From an uncultured Clostridia bacterium (GTDB lineage Bacteria > Bacillota > Clostridia > Christensenellales > Aristaeellaceae), in assembly GCA_937874275.1 (NCBI GenBank), contig CALNAU010000223.1, positions 1-7,895 on the forward strand: DNA of 7,895 nucleotides. Reading direction: 5' to 3'. The number at the start of each line of letters is the position of its first letter. Position 1 is the stretch's first letter. A program made the translations under genes and the position numbers. The notes below the pieces were generated by a model that worked only from the letters and a program-made list of their open reading frames with translations, was not told the DNA's origin and ran no database searches. Below, one piece after another: positions 1 through 7,024 of this stretch.

Positions 1-46
1 CGTGTATCGGCAGTTGTAGTCCGAGCGATCTTGGTTGTGCACAAAG

Positions 47-71
47 AAACAGCGCCTTGCGGGCGCTGTTT
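47..71 (-). terminator. Intrinsic terminator after transketolase, possibly bidirectional
   Basis: A perfect 10-bp stem, AAACAGCGCC (47-56) with GGCGCTGTTT (62-71), closes a 5-nt loop. In the minus-strand transcript it follows the tkt stop by 27 nt and continues into TTTCTTTGT. On the plus strand it is followed by TTTTCTTGTGTTTTG, so it could also end a convergent transcript entering from the left edge. Confidence 0.85.
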
Positions 72-98
72 TCTTGTGTTTTGTATTGAGCGATTCGA

Positions 99-2075
99 TT
101 ACTTCTTGAGATGTGCTTGGACGGCTACCACCACAGCTTCAGCTGTGATGCCATAGGCCTTAAACAGCACTTCCTGTGGAGCGGAGGCACCATACTGATC
201 CAAGCCAATGACCTGGCCATCCAGACCAACAAAGCGGTACCAGGGCATGGTAGAACCGGCCTCGATGGCGACGCGATCGCGCAGGGAGGCAGGCAATACT
301 TCCTGCTGATAGGCCGCCGGCTGCTGCAAAAACAGCTCCATGGACGGCATGGAAACAACTTGAACGCCAATCCCCTGATTGGCCAACATTTCCTGTGCTT
401 CCATCGCGAGGCTTACTTCGCTGCCGGTCGCCATCACAATGGCCTGAGCCTTTCCAATAGACGGAGAGAGCACATACCCTCCCTTCAGTGCCTGCTTGCC
501 TGTTCCCTCATACTGCGGCAGGTTCTGTCGGGTCAGCACCAGGCAGGTCGGGCCTTGTGTGGTGAGCGCGCTGATCCAGGCGGCAGTGGTTTCCCGGCTG
601 TCGCAGGGGCGGAACACGCGCATGTCGGGCGTCGCGCGCAGGGCAGCCAAATGCTCAACCGGCTGATGGGTGGCACCGTCCTCGCCCACGCCAATGGAGT
701 CATGGGTCAACACATAGGTTATCGGCAGTTTCATGATGGCGGCCAGTCGCATGGCCCCCTTCATATAATCGGTAAATACAAAGAAGGTGGCGCAGTATAC
801 ACGAAGCCCGCCGTGCAAAGCGATGCCATTACAGATTGCAGCCATGCCATGCTCACGTACACCAAAACGGAAGTTGCGTCCGGCACGATTTTCCGCGCTG
901 TAGTCGCCGCCGTCCTTGATAAGCGTTTTGTTGGAGGGGGCCAAGTCCGCCGAGCCGCCGACCAGATTGGGGACGACTTTTGCCAGGCGGTTAATCATGT
1001 TGCCGGAGCTCGACCGCGTCGCTTCCTTGCCGCTTGGCGCTTCCCACAGCGAGGTTGTGTCAATCAACCGCTGCGCATCCAACTCGCTATGCCACTGCCA
1101 CCATTCCTTGGCCAGATCCGGATGCTGCTGGCTGTAGCGGCGGAACATTTCCTCCCACTCGGCGTAAGTGTTGGCGTTCTTTTCAAGGCGGGCTGCTACA
1201 TGGCTATATACGTCGTCTGTCACGGAAAAACTGGTATCGCCCATGCCAAGTTCTTCTTTGGTTGCCGCCAGTTCGTCAGCCCCCAGGGGCTCGCCGTGAG
1301 CAGAGGCGGTGCCCTGTTTGGCTTTGCTACCATAGCCAATCACCGTTGGGCACACGATCAGCACCGGCTTATCGGCTTGTTGTGTGGCGTTCAGGGCATC
1401 CAGTATCTGGTGGTAGTCGTTGCCATCCGCCACGCGGATAACCTGCCACCCATATGCCTCAAAACGTTTGCCAACATCCTCCTTGAAAGCAAGGTCCGTC
1501 CCGCCTTCAATGGAGATTTCATTGTCGTCGTACAGCACGGTCAGCTTATTGAGTTTTAGTGTACCGGCCAGCGAAGCGGCTTCGCTGGTGATTCCCTCCA
1601 TCATACAGCCGTCCCCCGCAAACGCGTAGGTGCGGTGGTTGACAATGGGAAAGTCCGGCTTGTTAAAATGAGCGGCCAACATGGTCTCCGCGATGGCAAA
1701 GCCAACCGCATTGGCAAACCCTTGTCCCAACGGGCCGGTGGTCGTTTCAACACCCACGGTGTGCTTATACTCGGGGTGTCCTGGCGTCAGCGAACCCCAT
1801 TGACGAAACTGCTTGATTTCATCCATGGGCAGCGGATAGCCGCTGATGTGCAGCAGGCTGTATAGCAGTGCGCTGGCGTGGCCGTTAGACAAAACAAAGC
1901 GATCCCGGTCCGGCCAATCAGGATGCTGCGGCGCGTGCTTGAGCGTATGCATCCAAAGCGCGTAGGCCATTGGCGCCATGCCCATGGGAGCGCCGGGGTG
2001 CCCACTGTTGGCCTTCTGCACCATGTCCGCGGAGAGCATCCGGAGGGAGTTGATGGTTTTTTGTTCAATCGTCAT
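99..2075 (-). CDS. tkt: Transketolase
   Basis: A 658-residue thiamine-diphosphate enzyme that moves two-carbon ketol units between sugar phosphates in the non-oxidative pentose phosphate pathway, linking glycolysis with ribose 5-phosphate and erythrose 4-phosphate. Full length: E. coli TktA has 663 residues. Domains run in order: the N-terminal ThDP-binding domain with SGHPGAPMG (24-32), SNGHAS (63-68), the GDG...N motif (154-156 and Asn185), and SAHGEPLG (258-265); the pyrimidine-binding domain with SADLAPSNKT (375-384), the catalytic Glu408 in FGVREHG, the THDSIGVGEDGATHQP block (457-472) and RPCD (489-492); and a C-terminal domain with ATGSEV (549-554). The start is placed at ATG 2075 because it is preceded by AAAGGA (2082-2087) at 6 nt spacing and matches family N-termini; an upstream in-frame extension to 2162 lies wholly inside the mutase gene and lacks homology. 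Last gene of the operon; TAA at 99-101 is followed by a terminator hairpin. Confidence 0.97.
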   Translation of the reverse strand: MTIEQKTINSLRMLSADMVQKANSGHPGAPMGMAPMAYALWMHTLKHAPQHPDWPDRDRFVLSNGHASALLYSLLHISGYPLPMDEIKQFRQWGSLTPGHPEYKHTVGVETTTGPLGQGFANAVGFAIAETMLAAHFNKPDFPIVNHRTYAFAGDGCMMEGITSEAASLAGTLKLNKLTVLYDDNEISIEGGTDLAFKEDVGKRFEAYGWQVIRVADGNDYHQILDALNATQQADKPVLIVCPTVIGYGSKAKQGTASAHGEPLGADELAATKEELGMGDTSFSVTDDVYSHVAARLEKNANTYAEWEEMFRRYSQQHPDLAKEWWQWHSELDAQRLIDTTSLWEAPSGKEATRSSSGNMINRLAKVVPNLVGGSADLAPSNKTLIKDGGDYSAENRAGRNFRFGVREHGMAAICNGIALHGGLRVYCATFFVFTDYMKGAMRLAAIMKLPITYVLTHDSIGVGEDGATHQPVEHLAALRATPDMRVFRPCDSRETTAAWISALTTQGPTCLVLTRQNLPQYEGTGKQALKGGYVLSPSIGKAQAIVMATGSEVSLAMEAQEMLANQGIGVQVVSMPSMELFLQQPAAYQQEVLPASLRDRVAIEAGSTMPWYRFVGLDGQVIGLDQYGASAPQEVLFKAYGITAEAVVVAVQAHLKK

Positions 2076-2091
2076 GGTTCGTCCTTTCTGG

Positions 2092-3618
2092 TCAAAGCCG
2101 GGCATCCAAATACTCGGTAATGGGCGAAAAATCCACATCAGGGCTGTGTCGGATGACATCATACAGATCGGTCAACAACGTATTCACGCCGCCCTGCACA
2201 TCGCTTTCCACATTCAGCGCCAGCACCGGGTCATGCACGGACAGCCGCAGCAGGAACCAGGCATTTTCGCTGCCCAGATCCAAATCAAAGGCGATACGAA
2301 CGCCCTCCCGGTTGTCCGGCGCGATGGTCCAACCCTCAGCCTCCGAGGCATAGTCCATCACGGCGTCAATCACCTTGATGCCGGCACTTCTGAAATCCTC
2401 CGCCTGGATATTGAGCCGCAATTCCACGCTCTCCACCGGCTCTTGCAGCCCATCCAACAGGCTGGACAGGGTCTTTCCCTCACGCTTGAGCCGCATGGCT
2501 TCACAGATAAGCAAGGTGCTCAGGTACATGCCGTCATCCAGAAAATCATTCTCGCGCAGAGCCGCGTGGCCGCTGGTTTCTATGGCCAGGGGGCAGTTGA
2601 TGCCGACGGCGTTGAGGCGCTTGGCCTCATCAATCACATGGCGGTACCCCCGCTTGTATCGATAGTGTTCGCCACCCCATTCCCCGATGAATTTGGAAAG
2701 ACCTGAGGAAGTGACGGAATCGGTGACGATGGTCAGCCCGGGCTCCTGATTGAGCAGGATGGCGGACATCAGCGCGATGAGCCGATTGCGGTTAATGGCC
2801 AGGCCGGATTGATCTACGATGGCGGCACGGTCACAGTCCGCATCAAAGATGACGCCCATATCGGCTGTATGCTTGAGCACCGCATCGCTGAGTGACTGTA
2901 TGGCTTCCGGGTCCTCCGGATTGGGGACATGGTTGGGGAAACGGCCATCAGGCTCCAGAAACTGGCTGCCTTCGGTCCATGCGCCAAGTTTTTCCAGCAT
3001 CCCCGCGTAGAAGCCGCCCGCGCCATTGCCGGCATCCACCAATACATGAAGCCCCAGCAACGGTCGGCTGACCGGGTCATCCAGTTTTTCGCGTACCAAC
3101 GCCATCAAATCCTCGGTATATCGGCTGAGATAGTCCATTTTCTCAACGAACCCCTGATGGCCGGATGCGGGAAATGCTTCATCCATCAGCGCAATAATCT
3201 GGTCCAGCTCCTCGGCGTTGATGCCGCCCTGCGGGGTGAAGAATTTGAAACCATTGCGGTCCGAGGGATGGTGGCTGGCAGTAATCATCACAGAGGCTTG
3301 CGCAACGGGGTGGCTGCCGACCAATGCCTTGAACATGGCAGGCGTTGTGCACAGACCAAAGTCCAACACGCGGAAGCCCTGTGCAGCCATTCCGTGGGCA
3401 CAGGCCGCTAACAGCTCCTTGCCTGTCAGGCGGGCATCGCGGCCAATGGCGATGGTTTGCACCTCATCCTGGCCATCATTGGCCACAGCGCGGCGATCAA
3501 TCCACTCGGAAAAGGCACGGCCTATGCGTTCCGCTACTTGGGGCGTCAACAGCGCCTCATCCCCCATCGCGACGGCACGAATGTCTGTGCCGCTTTTCAG
3601 GGAATCAAAAGTACTCAC
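2092..3618 (-). CDS. Phosphoglucomutase/phosphomannomutase (alpha-D-phosphohexomutase superfamily)
   Basis: A 508-residue cytoplasmic enzyme of the four-domain phosphohexomutase superfamily, which interconverts hexose 1- and 6-phosphates through a phosphoserine and a bisphosphate intermediate. The active-site loop is MITASHHPSDRNGFKF (111-126) with nucleophile Ser115. The metal loop is DADCDR (259-264), where most relatives have DGDGDR; the three Asp residues are kept. The sugar-specificity loop is ETSGH (347-351), followed by ENDFLDDG (356-363). The phosphate-binding loop is RLSVHDP (458-464). Length and motif order fit the group usually annotated as phosphomannomutase/ManB. Glucose versus mannose preference cannot be read with confidence. 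The GTG start at 3618 directly follows the DUF2461 stop (TGAGTG) and has AAGGAG at 3624-3629, spaced 5 nt. The transketolase start lies 16 nt beyond its TGA. The product could feed UDP-glucose or GDP-mannose for envelope glycans, which would fit the upstream cell-wall genes, but that link is inference. Confidence 0.92.
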   Translation of the reverse strand: MSTFDSLKSGTDIRAVAMGDEALLTPQVAERIGRAFSEWIDRRAVANDGQDEVQTIAIGRDARLTGKELLAACAHGMAAQGFRVLDFGLCTTPAMFKALVGSHPVAQASVMITASHHPSDRNGFKFFTPQGGINAEELDQIIALMDEAFPASGHQGFVEKMDYLSRYTEDLMALVREKLDDPVSRPLLGLHVLVDAGNGAGGFYAGMLEKLGAWTEGSQFLEPDGRFPNHVPNPEDPEAIQSLSDAVLKHTADMGVIFDADCDRAAIVDQSGLAINRNRLIALMSAILLNQEPGLTIVTDSVTSSGLSKFIGEWGGEHYRYKRGYRHVIDEAKRLNAVGINCPLAIETSGHAALRENDFLDDGMYLSTLLICEAMRLKREGKTLSSLLDGLQEPVESVELRLNIQAEDFRSAGIKVIDAVMDYASEAEGWTIAPDNREGVRIAFDLDLGSENAWFLLRLSVHDPVLALNVESDVQGGVNTLLTDLYDVIRHSPDVDFSPITEYLDARL

Positions 3619-4314
3619 TCAGGCTCCTTCCAACAAAGCGATTTCATAGTATCCTCGCAGCAAGCGATATAATGGCGCGAGGGCCAAGAAGTCCTTTGTT
3701 AACTCTTCAAATATTTGAGGGGTGAAGACCATGTCATAATCCGCGTTTTGACGCACAAAGTGAATGTCCTTGAGGGGATAATAATCCTTTACCTGCGGGT
3801 TGAGGTCTTCGGGTATGGCCATGCGCTTGTACTGGTCGCCACTGATAGCAAATCGACCTTTCTTCAGCGTCTTCAGCAGATTCAACCACTCCTCCGGATT
3901 GCTGACCAGCCTGCGCCGAAAGATGTCCATTGCGCCGCGATTTTCTCCCCAGAAACCCAATCCCCATCGGAGATGCTCCACTGTGACCTCAAACCAGAAT
4001 AAAACAGAACTTTCCCTGGGCTCCCCCGCGTGGCGAAAAGCAATCCAGTGATGATCACGGTAAGGGGATTTGTCCCGCGAAAAACGGGTGTCCCGAAAAA
4101 TGCGGGACAGCGCCTTGGAAGGTCGAACCTCCATCTGGGCATCAATTTGCAGCATCAAAGGCGTCAAGGCCTCGATCAACGCGTAGTGAGGGTTCCGCAT
4201 CTTCTGCCAGTACTCCTCGCGGTGCGCCGCCATAAACTCCTTGTTGTTGTTAAACCGTAAATCCAACATGAAGGCTATCATATCCTTCGAAAAACCAGGG
4301 AAAATGGGAACCAC
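3619..4314 (-). CDS. DUF2461 family protein (TIGR02453), function unknown
   Basis: Up to 231 residues, about the normal length for DUF2461. It carries the family's recognisable blocks: FPGFSKDMIAFMLDL with NNNKEF (5-27), AHREEY (30-35), the highly conserved SRIFRDTRFSRDKSPYRDHH stretch (70-89), a WGLGFW segment (117-122), and a C-terminal helix around FLALAPLYRLL (209-219). No signal peptide or membrane segment is seen, so it is probably cytoplasmic. No biochemical role is known to me for this family, and its neighbours do not settle one. The start is uncertain: GTG at 4314 is almost touching the ribosome binding site, while an in-frame ATT (4305) would give an N-terminus beginning MFPGFS, closer to how family members usually begin; ATG at 4281 would cut into the conserved start of the domain. 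The 3' end GAAGGAGCCTGA supplies the ribosome binding site of the next gene and its TGA abuts the next GTG, implying translational coupling with the mutase. Confidence 0.88.
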   Translation of the reverse strand: MVPIFPGFSKDMIAFMLDLRFNNNKEFMAAHREEYWQKMRNPHYALIEALTPLMLQIDAQMEVRPSKALSRIFRDTRFSRDKSPYRDHHWIAFRHAGEPRESSVLFWFEVTVEHLRWGLGFWGENRGAMDIFRRRLVSNPEEWLNLLKTLKKGRFAISGDQYKRMAIPEDLNPQVKDYYPLKDIHFVRQNADYDMVFTPQIFEELTKDFLALAPLYRLLRGYYEIALLEGA

Positions 4315-4315
4315 A

Positions 4316-4321
4316 CTCCTT
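4316..4321 (-). promoter_or_regulatory. Ribosome binding site AAGGAG of the DUF2461 gene, oddly spaced
   Basis: AAGGAG lies only 1 nt before the GTG at 4314-4312, too close for normal initiation there. An in-frame ATT at 4305-4303 is 10 nt away, and the first in-frame ATG (4281-4279) is 34 nt away. The site therefore leaves the true start codon open. Confidence 0.55.
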
Positions 4322-4328
4322 CATCATC

Positions 4329-4357
4329 ATTATATCCGGATGACAGGCACCTTTCAA
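4329..4357 (-). promoter_or_regulatory. Near-consensus sigma-A-type promoter before the DUF2461 gene
   Basis: On the minus strand the gap between the PBP and DUF2461 genes contains TTGAAA (4352-4357), a spacer of exactly 17 nt, and a perfect TATAAT (4329-4334). The -35 box differs from TTGACA at one base. Transcription would be expected to start near 4321-4323, almost on top of the AAGGAG ribosome binding site (4316-4321). It would let DUF2461, the mutase and transketolase be expressed apart from the cell-wall genes. Identified from sequence alone; activity is inferred. Confidence 0.75.
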
Positions 4358-4391
4358 GCACTTGTATACAGGATACGGGGTACTGCCTTGC

Positions 4392-5789
4392 TTAGCGGCC
4401 GGTCATGAATTTGAACAGTTCCCCCGCGATAGGCGCGGCCACGCTGCCGCCACCGCCCGCATCCTCCACCACCACGCAGACAGCAAAAGGATACTTTGGA
4501 TCATCAATAAAGCCAACAAACCAGGCGTTGGTCTCTCTTTGGCCATCTATCTGCGCAGACCCTGTCTTGCCACAGACGGGTATACCGGAAACACCCGCGC
4601 GGGTGCCGGTGCCCGTCCGCACAACTTCCCGCATGTAGTCGGCGATGGTATCAGCCGTCGGCTTGTCCAGTGCGATGCGATGCTCCCGTGCAAAGAAATC
4701 AAACCGGCTGACGCCCGCGTTGTTGGTTACGCCCAGCAGGAGCTTCGGCTCCATCATGATGCCGTCATTGGCGATGGCGGCAGCCACCATACACATGTGC
4801 AGCGGCGTTACCTGCAGGCGGCTTTGGCCGGGGCCCGTCCAGGCAATCTCCTTTTCCGTTCTGTCAGTCGTAGGATACACGGAATTCTCAACCACCAGAT
4901 CGCTGAAGAGGAAATAATCACCGAAGCCAAAATTGGATGCCGTTTGCTGGAGATTCTTATCCCCCATCTCCAGAATGGCTTGTGAAAACGCGATGTTGCA
5001 GCTTAATGCCAGCGCCTTTTTGAGGTTCAAATCGTTATGAACGGCGTTGTTTGCATCAGTGATCGTAGTGTTTTCAAGCACCAGTTCCCCGCTGCAATGG
5101 AAGGTTTTATTAATGGCATCGGGGATATGTTGCAATGCGCCGGCCAGCGTAATCACTTTGAAAGCGGAGCCCGGCGCGCTGATCCATTTGGTCGCCCGGT
5201 TCCAGAATGGTTTGAGCGGATTGTCCTTATCCAATTGAGTCAAATTCATGGGATCAAAGCTGGGGTAGCTTTGCAGGGCGAGCAGCTCTCCCGTACGATA
5301 GTTCATCACAACGATGGCACCGCTCTTATCCTTGGGGAACAGAGAATATGCCTTCTTGGACAGCCTGCTGTCCACAGACAGGCGGATGTCATACCCTCGG
5401 CGTATTTTGCCCTGAAGCCCTTGCGCCAGGCGCTCCAGATAGGATTCGTTGAAGGCGTACAGGTGATCGGCCATGAAGGATTCGGCGCCATAGGCGATGT
5501 TGTTGGCGCTGTCACCAACCACGTGCACCATCGCGCGGCGAACAGCCTCGTCCGAGCTGTAGACGCGTTTGCCCGTATTATCTGTCGTTGCGAGCAACAC
5601 ATTGGCGCGGTCCACAATATTGCCTGCTGTGACATTTGCCTTGGTACGGCGAAGGTATTTGTTGGCACCCGAGGAGAACCATCTGCTGCCCTGCGTTGAG
5701 ATGCTGTATGCGCCGTACACCACCAAGGAAATCAGCAATACGCAAAGCACTGTGGCAATCAGCCGGATGTTCTGGCGTATCAGCTTCAT
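4392..5789 (-). CDS. Class B penicillin-binding protein, PbpA-type transpeptidase
   Basis: A 465-residue DD-transpeptidase that cross-links peptidoglycan stem peptides outside the cell and is the target of beta-lactams. A single N-terminal membrane anchor covers about residues 8-28, after three basic residues. A short N-terminal module contains GNIVDRANVLLATT (56-69), the usual opening block of PbpA/FtsI proteins. The transpeptidase domain (about 150-465) holds all three active-site motifs: SAFK (nucleophile Ser208, Lys211), SCN (263-265) and KTG (408-410), plus HCSGEL (231-236) and NAWFVGFI (421-428). There is no PASTA domain and the protein is short for a division PBP, which fits the PbpA group. 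ATG at 5789 overlaps the SEDS stop and is preceded by AGGAGGG (5796-5802) at 6 nt spacing. Synteny makes it the likely cognate partner of the SEDS polymerase. The stop is TAA at 4392; no terminator hairpin is visible in the following 77 nt, so readthrough into the downstream genes is likely. Confidence 0.95.
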   Translation of the reverse strand: MKLIRQNIRLIATVLCVLLISLVVYGAYSISTQGSRWFSSGANKYLRRTKANVTAGNIVDRANVLLATTDNTGKRVYSSDEAVRRAMVHVVGDSANNIAYGAESFMADHLYAFNESYLERLAQGLQGKIRRGYDIRLSVDSRLSKKAYSLFPKDKSGAIVVMNYRTGELLALQSYPSFDPMNLTQLDKDNPLKPFWNRATKWISAPGSAFKVITLAGALQHIPDAINKTFHCSGELVLENTTITDANNAVHNDLNLKKALALSCNIAFSQAILEMGDKNLQQTASNFGFGDYFLFSDLVVENSVYPTTDRTEKEIAWTGPGQSRLQVTPLHMCMVAAAIANDGIMMEPKLLLGVTNNAGVSRFDFFAREHRIALDKPTADTIADYMREVVRTGTGTRAGVSGIPVCGKTGSAQIDGQRETNAWFVGFIDDPKYPFAVCVVVEDAGGGGSVAAPIAGELFKFMTGR

Positions 5790-7024
5790 GCGTATCCCTC
5801 CTGAATCCTCGCCAGCTCCTGGTCCTCCTGTACATCATCCTCGTTGATGCTGGCAACCCCCTGCAAAATGCCCATGATGCACATGCTGGACAGCAGGCTG
5901 GAGCCGCCATAGCTGATGAAGGGCAGGGTGACGCCGGTCAGCGGAATCATCTTGATGTTGCCGCCGATAATGATAAACGTTTGCAGCGCAATCAAGCAGG
6001 AAGCGCCAAGGGAAAGCAGCGTGTAAAACCTTGAGGAGGAGCGCAGCGCGATGCCGATTCCGCGCAGGAAAAGAAGCAGATAGACCAGAACCACGCAGAC
6101 GCCAAATACCAAGCCAAACTCATTGAGGATAATCGAGAACACGAAGTCCGTTGTATTGGCAGGAATATCATAGGCATGACCCAGCCCTAGGCCGGTGCCC
6201 CACACACCACCATTAACCATAGCGATTAGTGACTGTACGATTTGGTACCCAGCCCCCTCATAATCGTACCAGGGATCAATCCAAATGCGCACACGGCGCT
6301 TGACGTGGCTGAACATGTTGTAGCCAATCAGACCGCCCACCAATGCGCCAATAAAACCGGCACCCAAGTAGAAGAAACTGCGTGTTGCCGCGAAAATCAA
6401 TATCAACGTGACCGCGTAATAGATGAGTGCGGTGCCCAGGTCCTTTTGCAGCATCAGCATCAATAGGCAAATCCCCGCGAACAGCGCGGCGGGAATGACA
6501 TTTCGCTTGGACAATAAATACGAAACCACCAGAAGCAGGAACACCTTCACCATCTCGCTGGGCTGGAAACTGAGCCCGAATACGGATATCCACGCGCGCG
6601 CACCATTGCGCTCGGTTCCGAAGATGAGCGGCAGCGCCATCAGAACAATCGAGGCTACCGCGAGCAGCATGATAGGTTGTCGCCAGTGCCGGAGGGAACG
6701 CACAAATAGAATGAAAAACAGCATGGCAACAACGCCTACGCCGTAGTTTACCGCCTGGTCAAGCCCTTGCTTCGGATTCATTCGATAGAGTATCAACACA
6801 CCCAGGGCACATAGAAAATTGACCATCGACAGCAGCAGGCGGTCTGCCGGAAACAGCCGAGGGATTAAAACCGTTGCGGCAAAAAAGATGAGCGGCACCA
6901 AGGCCGTCATCAGGAAGCTGAGCGGTTGAAAATCCTTCAGTGCGAGCAGCAGAAACGCCGTGAAGAAAAACAGAATGATGGTAGAAACCAATAGCTGTGC
7001 GGGCGTGCGCCGTTTACTTTTCAT
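5786..7024 (-). CDS. SEDS-family peptidoglycan glycosyltransferase (FtsW/RodA/SpoVE type)
   Basis: A 412-residue polytopic membrane protein with about ten hydrophobic segments from residue 10 to 390, the usual size for this family. SEDS proteins polymerise lipid II into glycan strands on the outer face of the membrane together with a class B PBP. Visible family motifs are GARAWI (141-146), the QPSEMVK block (154-160), QKDLGTAL (193-200), a polar extracellular loop with NTTDFVFS (290-297) in which Asp293 matches the conserved functional Asp of SEDS enzymes, NEFGL (301-305), and PFISYGGSSLL (368-378) before the last helix. The ATG at 7024 has an AAGGAG site at 7036-7041, spaced 11 nt, slightly long. 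The start lies inside the end of the FHA-like gene and the TGA stop shares bases with the PBP start codon (ATGA), so translation is probably coupled. Whether it acts in division (FtsW), elongation (RodA) or sporulation (SpoVE) cannot be decided from sequence alone; the FHA-PbpA neighbourhood favours a RodA-like partner of PbpA. Confidence 0.95.
   Translation of the reverse strand: MKSKRRTPAQLLVSTIILFFFTAFLLLALKDFQPLSFLMTALVPLIFFAATVLIPRLFPADRLLLSMVNFLCALGVLILYRMNPKQGLDQAVNYGVGVVAMLFFILFVRSLRHWRQPIMLLAVASIVLMALPLIFGTERNGARAWISVFGLSFQPSEMVKVFLLLVVSYLLSKRNVIPAALFAGICLLMLMLQKDLGTALIYYAVTLILIFAATRSFFYLGAGFIGALVGGLIGYNMFSHVKRRVRIWIDPWYDYEGAGYQIVQSLIAMVNGGVWGTGLGLGHAYDIPANTTDFVFSIILNEFGLVFGVCVVLVYLLLFLRGIGIALRSSSRFYTLLSLGASCLIALQTFIIIGGNIKMIPLTGVTLPFISYGGSSLLSSMCIMGILQGVASINEDDVQEDQELARIQEGYA

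Noticed and set aside
111..1559. Long plus-strand open frame (482 codons) opposite transketolase
   Set aside because: It is antisense to a full-length transketolase with all catalytic motifs, its translation is low-complexity and rich in His, Gly and Arg without recognisable domains, and this is common in GC-rich coding DNA.
2076..2162. N-terminal extension of the transketolase frame (29 extra residues)
   Set aside because: It lies inside the 3' end of the mutase gene, shows no family similarity, and the downstream ATG at 2075 has a well-spaced ribosome binding site.
1978..2706. Plus-strand open frame of 242 codons opposite the mutase and the tkt start
   Set aside because: It runs across two well-supported minus-strand genes and shows no recognisable domain; treated as a shadow frame.
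4322..4330. Tandem ATG triplets just upstream of DUF2461 that open a short frame of about 25 codons
   Set aside because: The ATGs lie within or just after the -10 box, have no ribosome binding site before them, and would be at or upstream of the predicted transcription start; best seen as a small trinucleotide repeat.
5037..5699. Plus-strand open frame of 220 codons opposite the PBP gene
   Set aside because: Antisense to a PBP with intact SxxK, SxN and KTG motifs, and no recognisable protein family.
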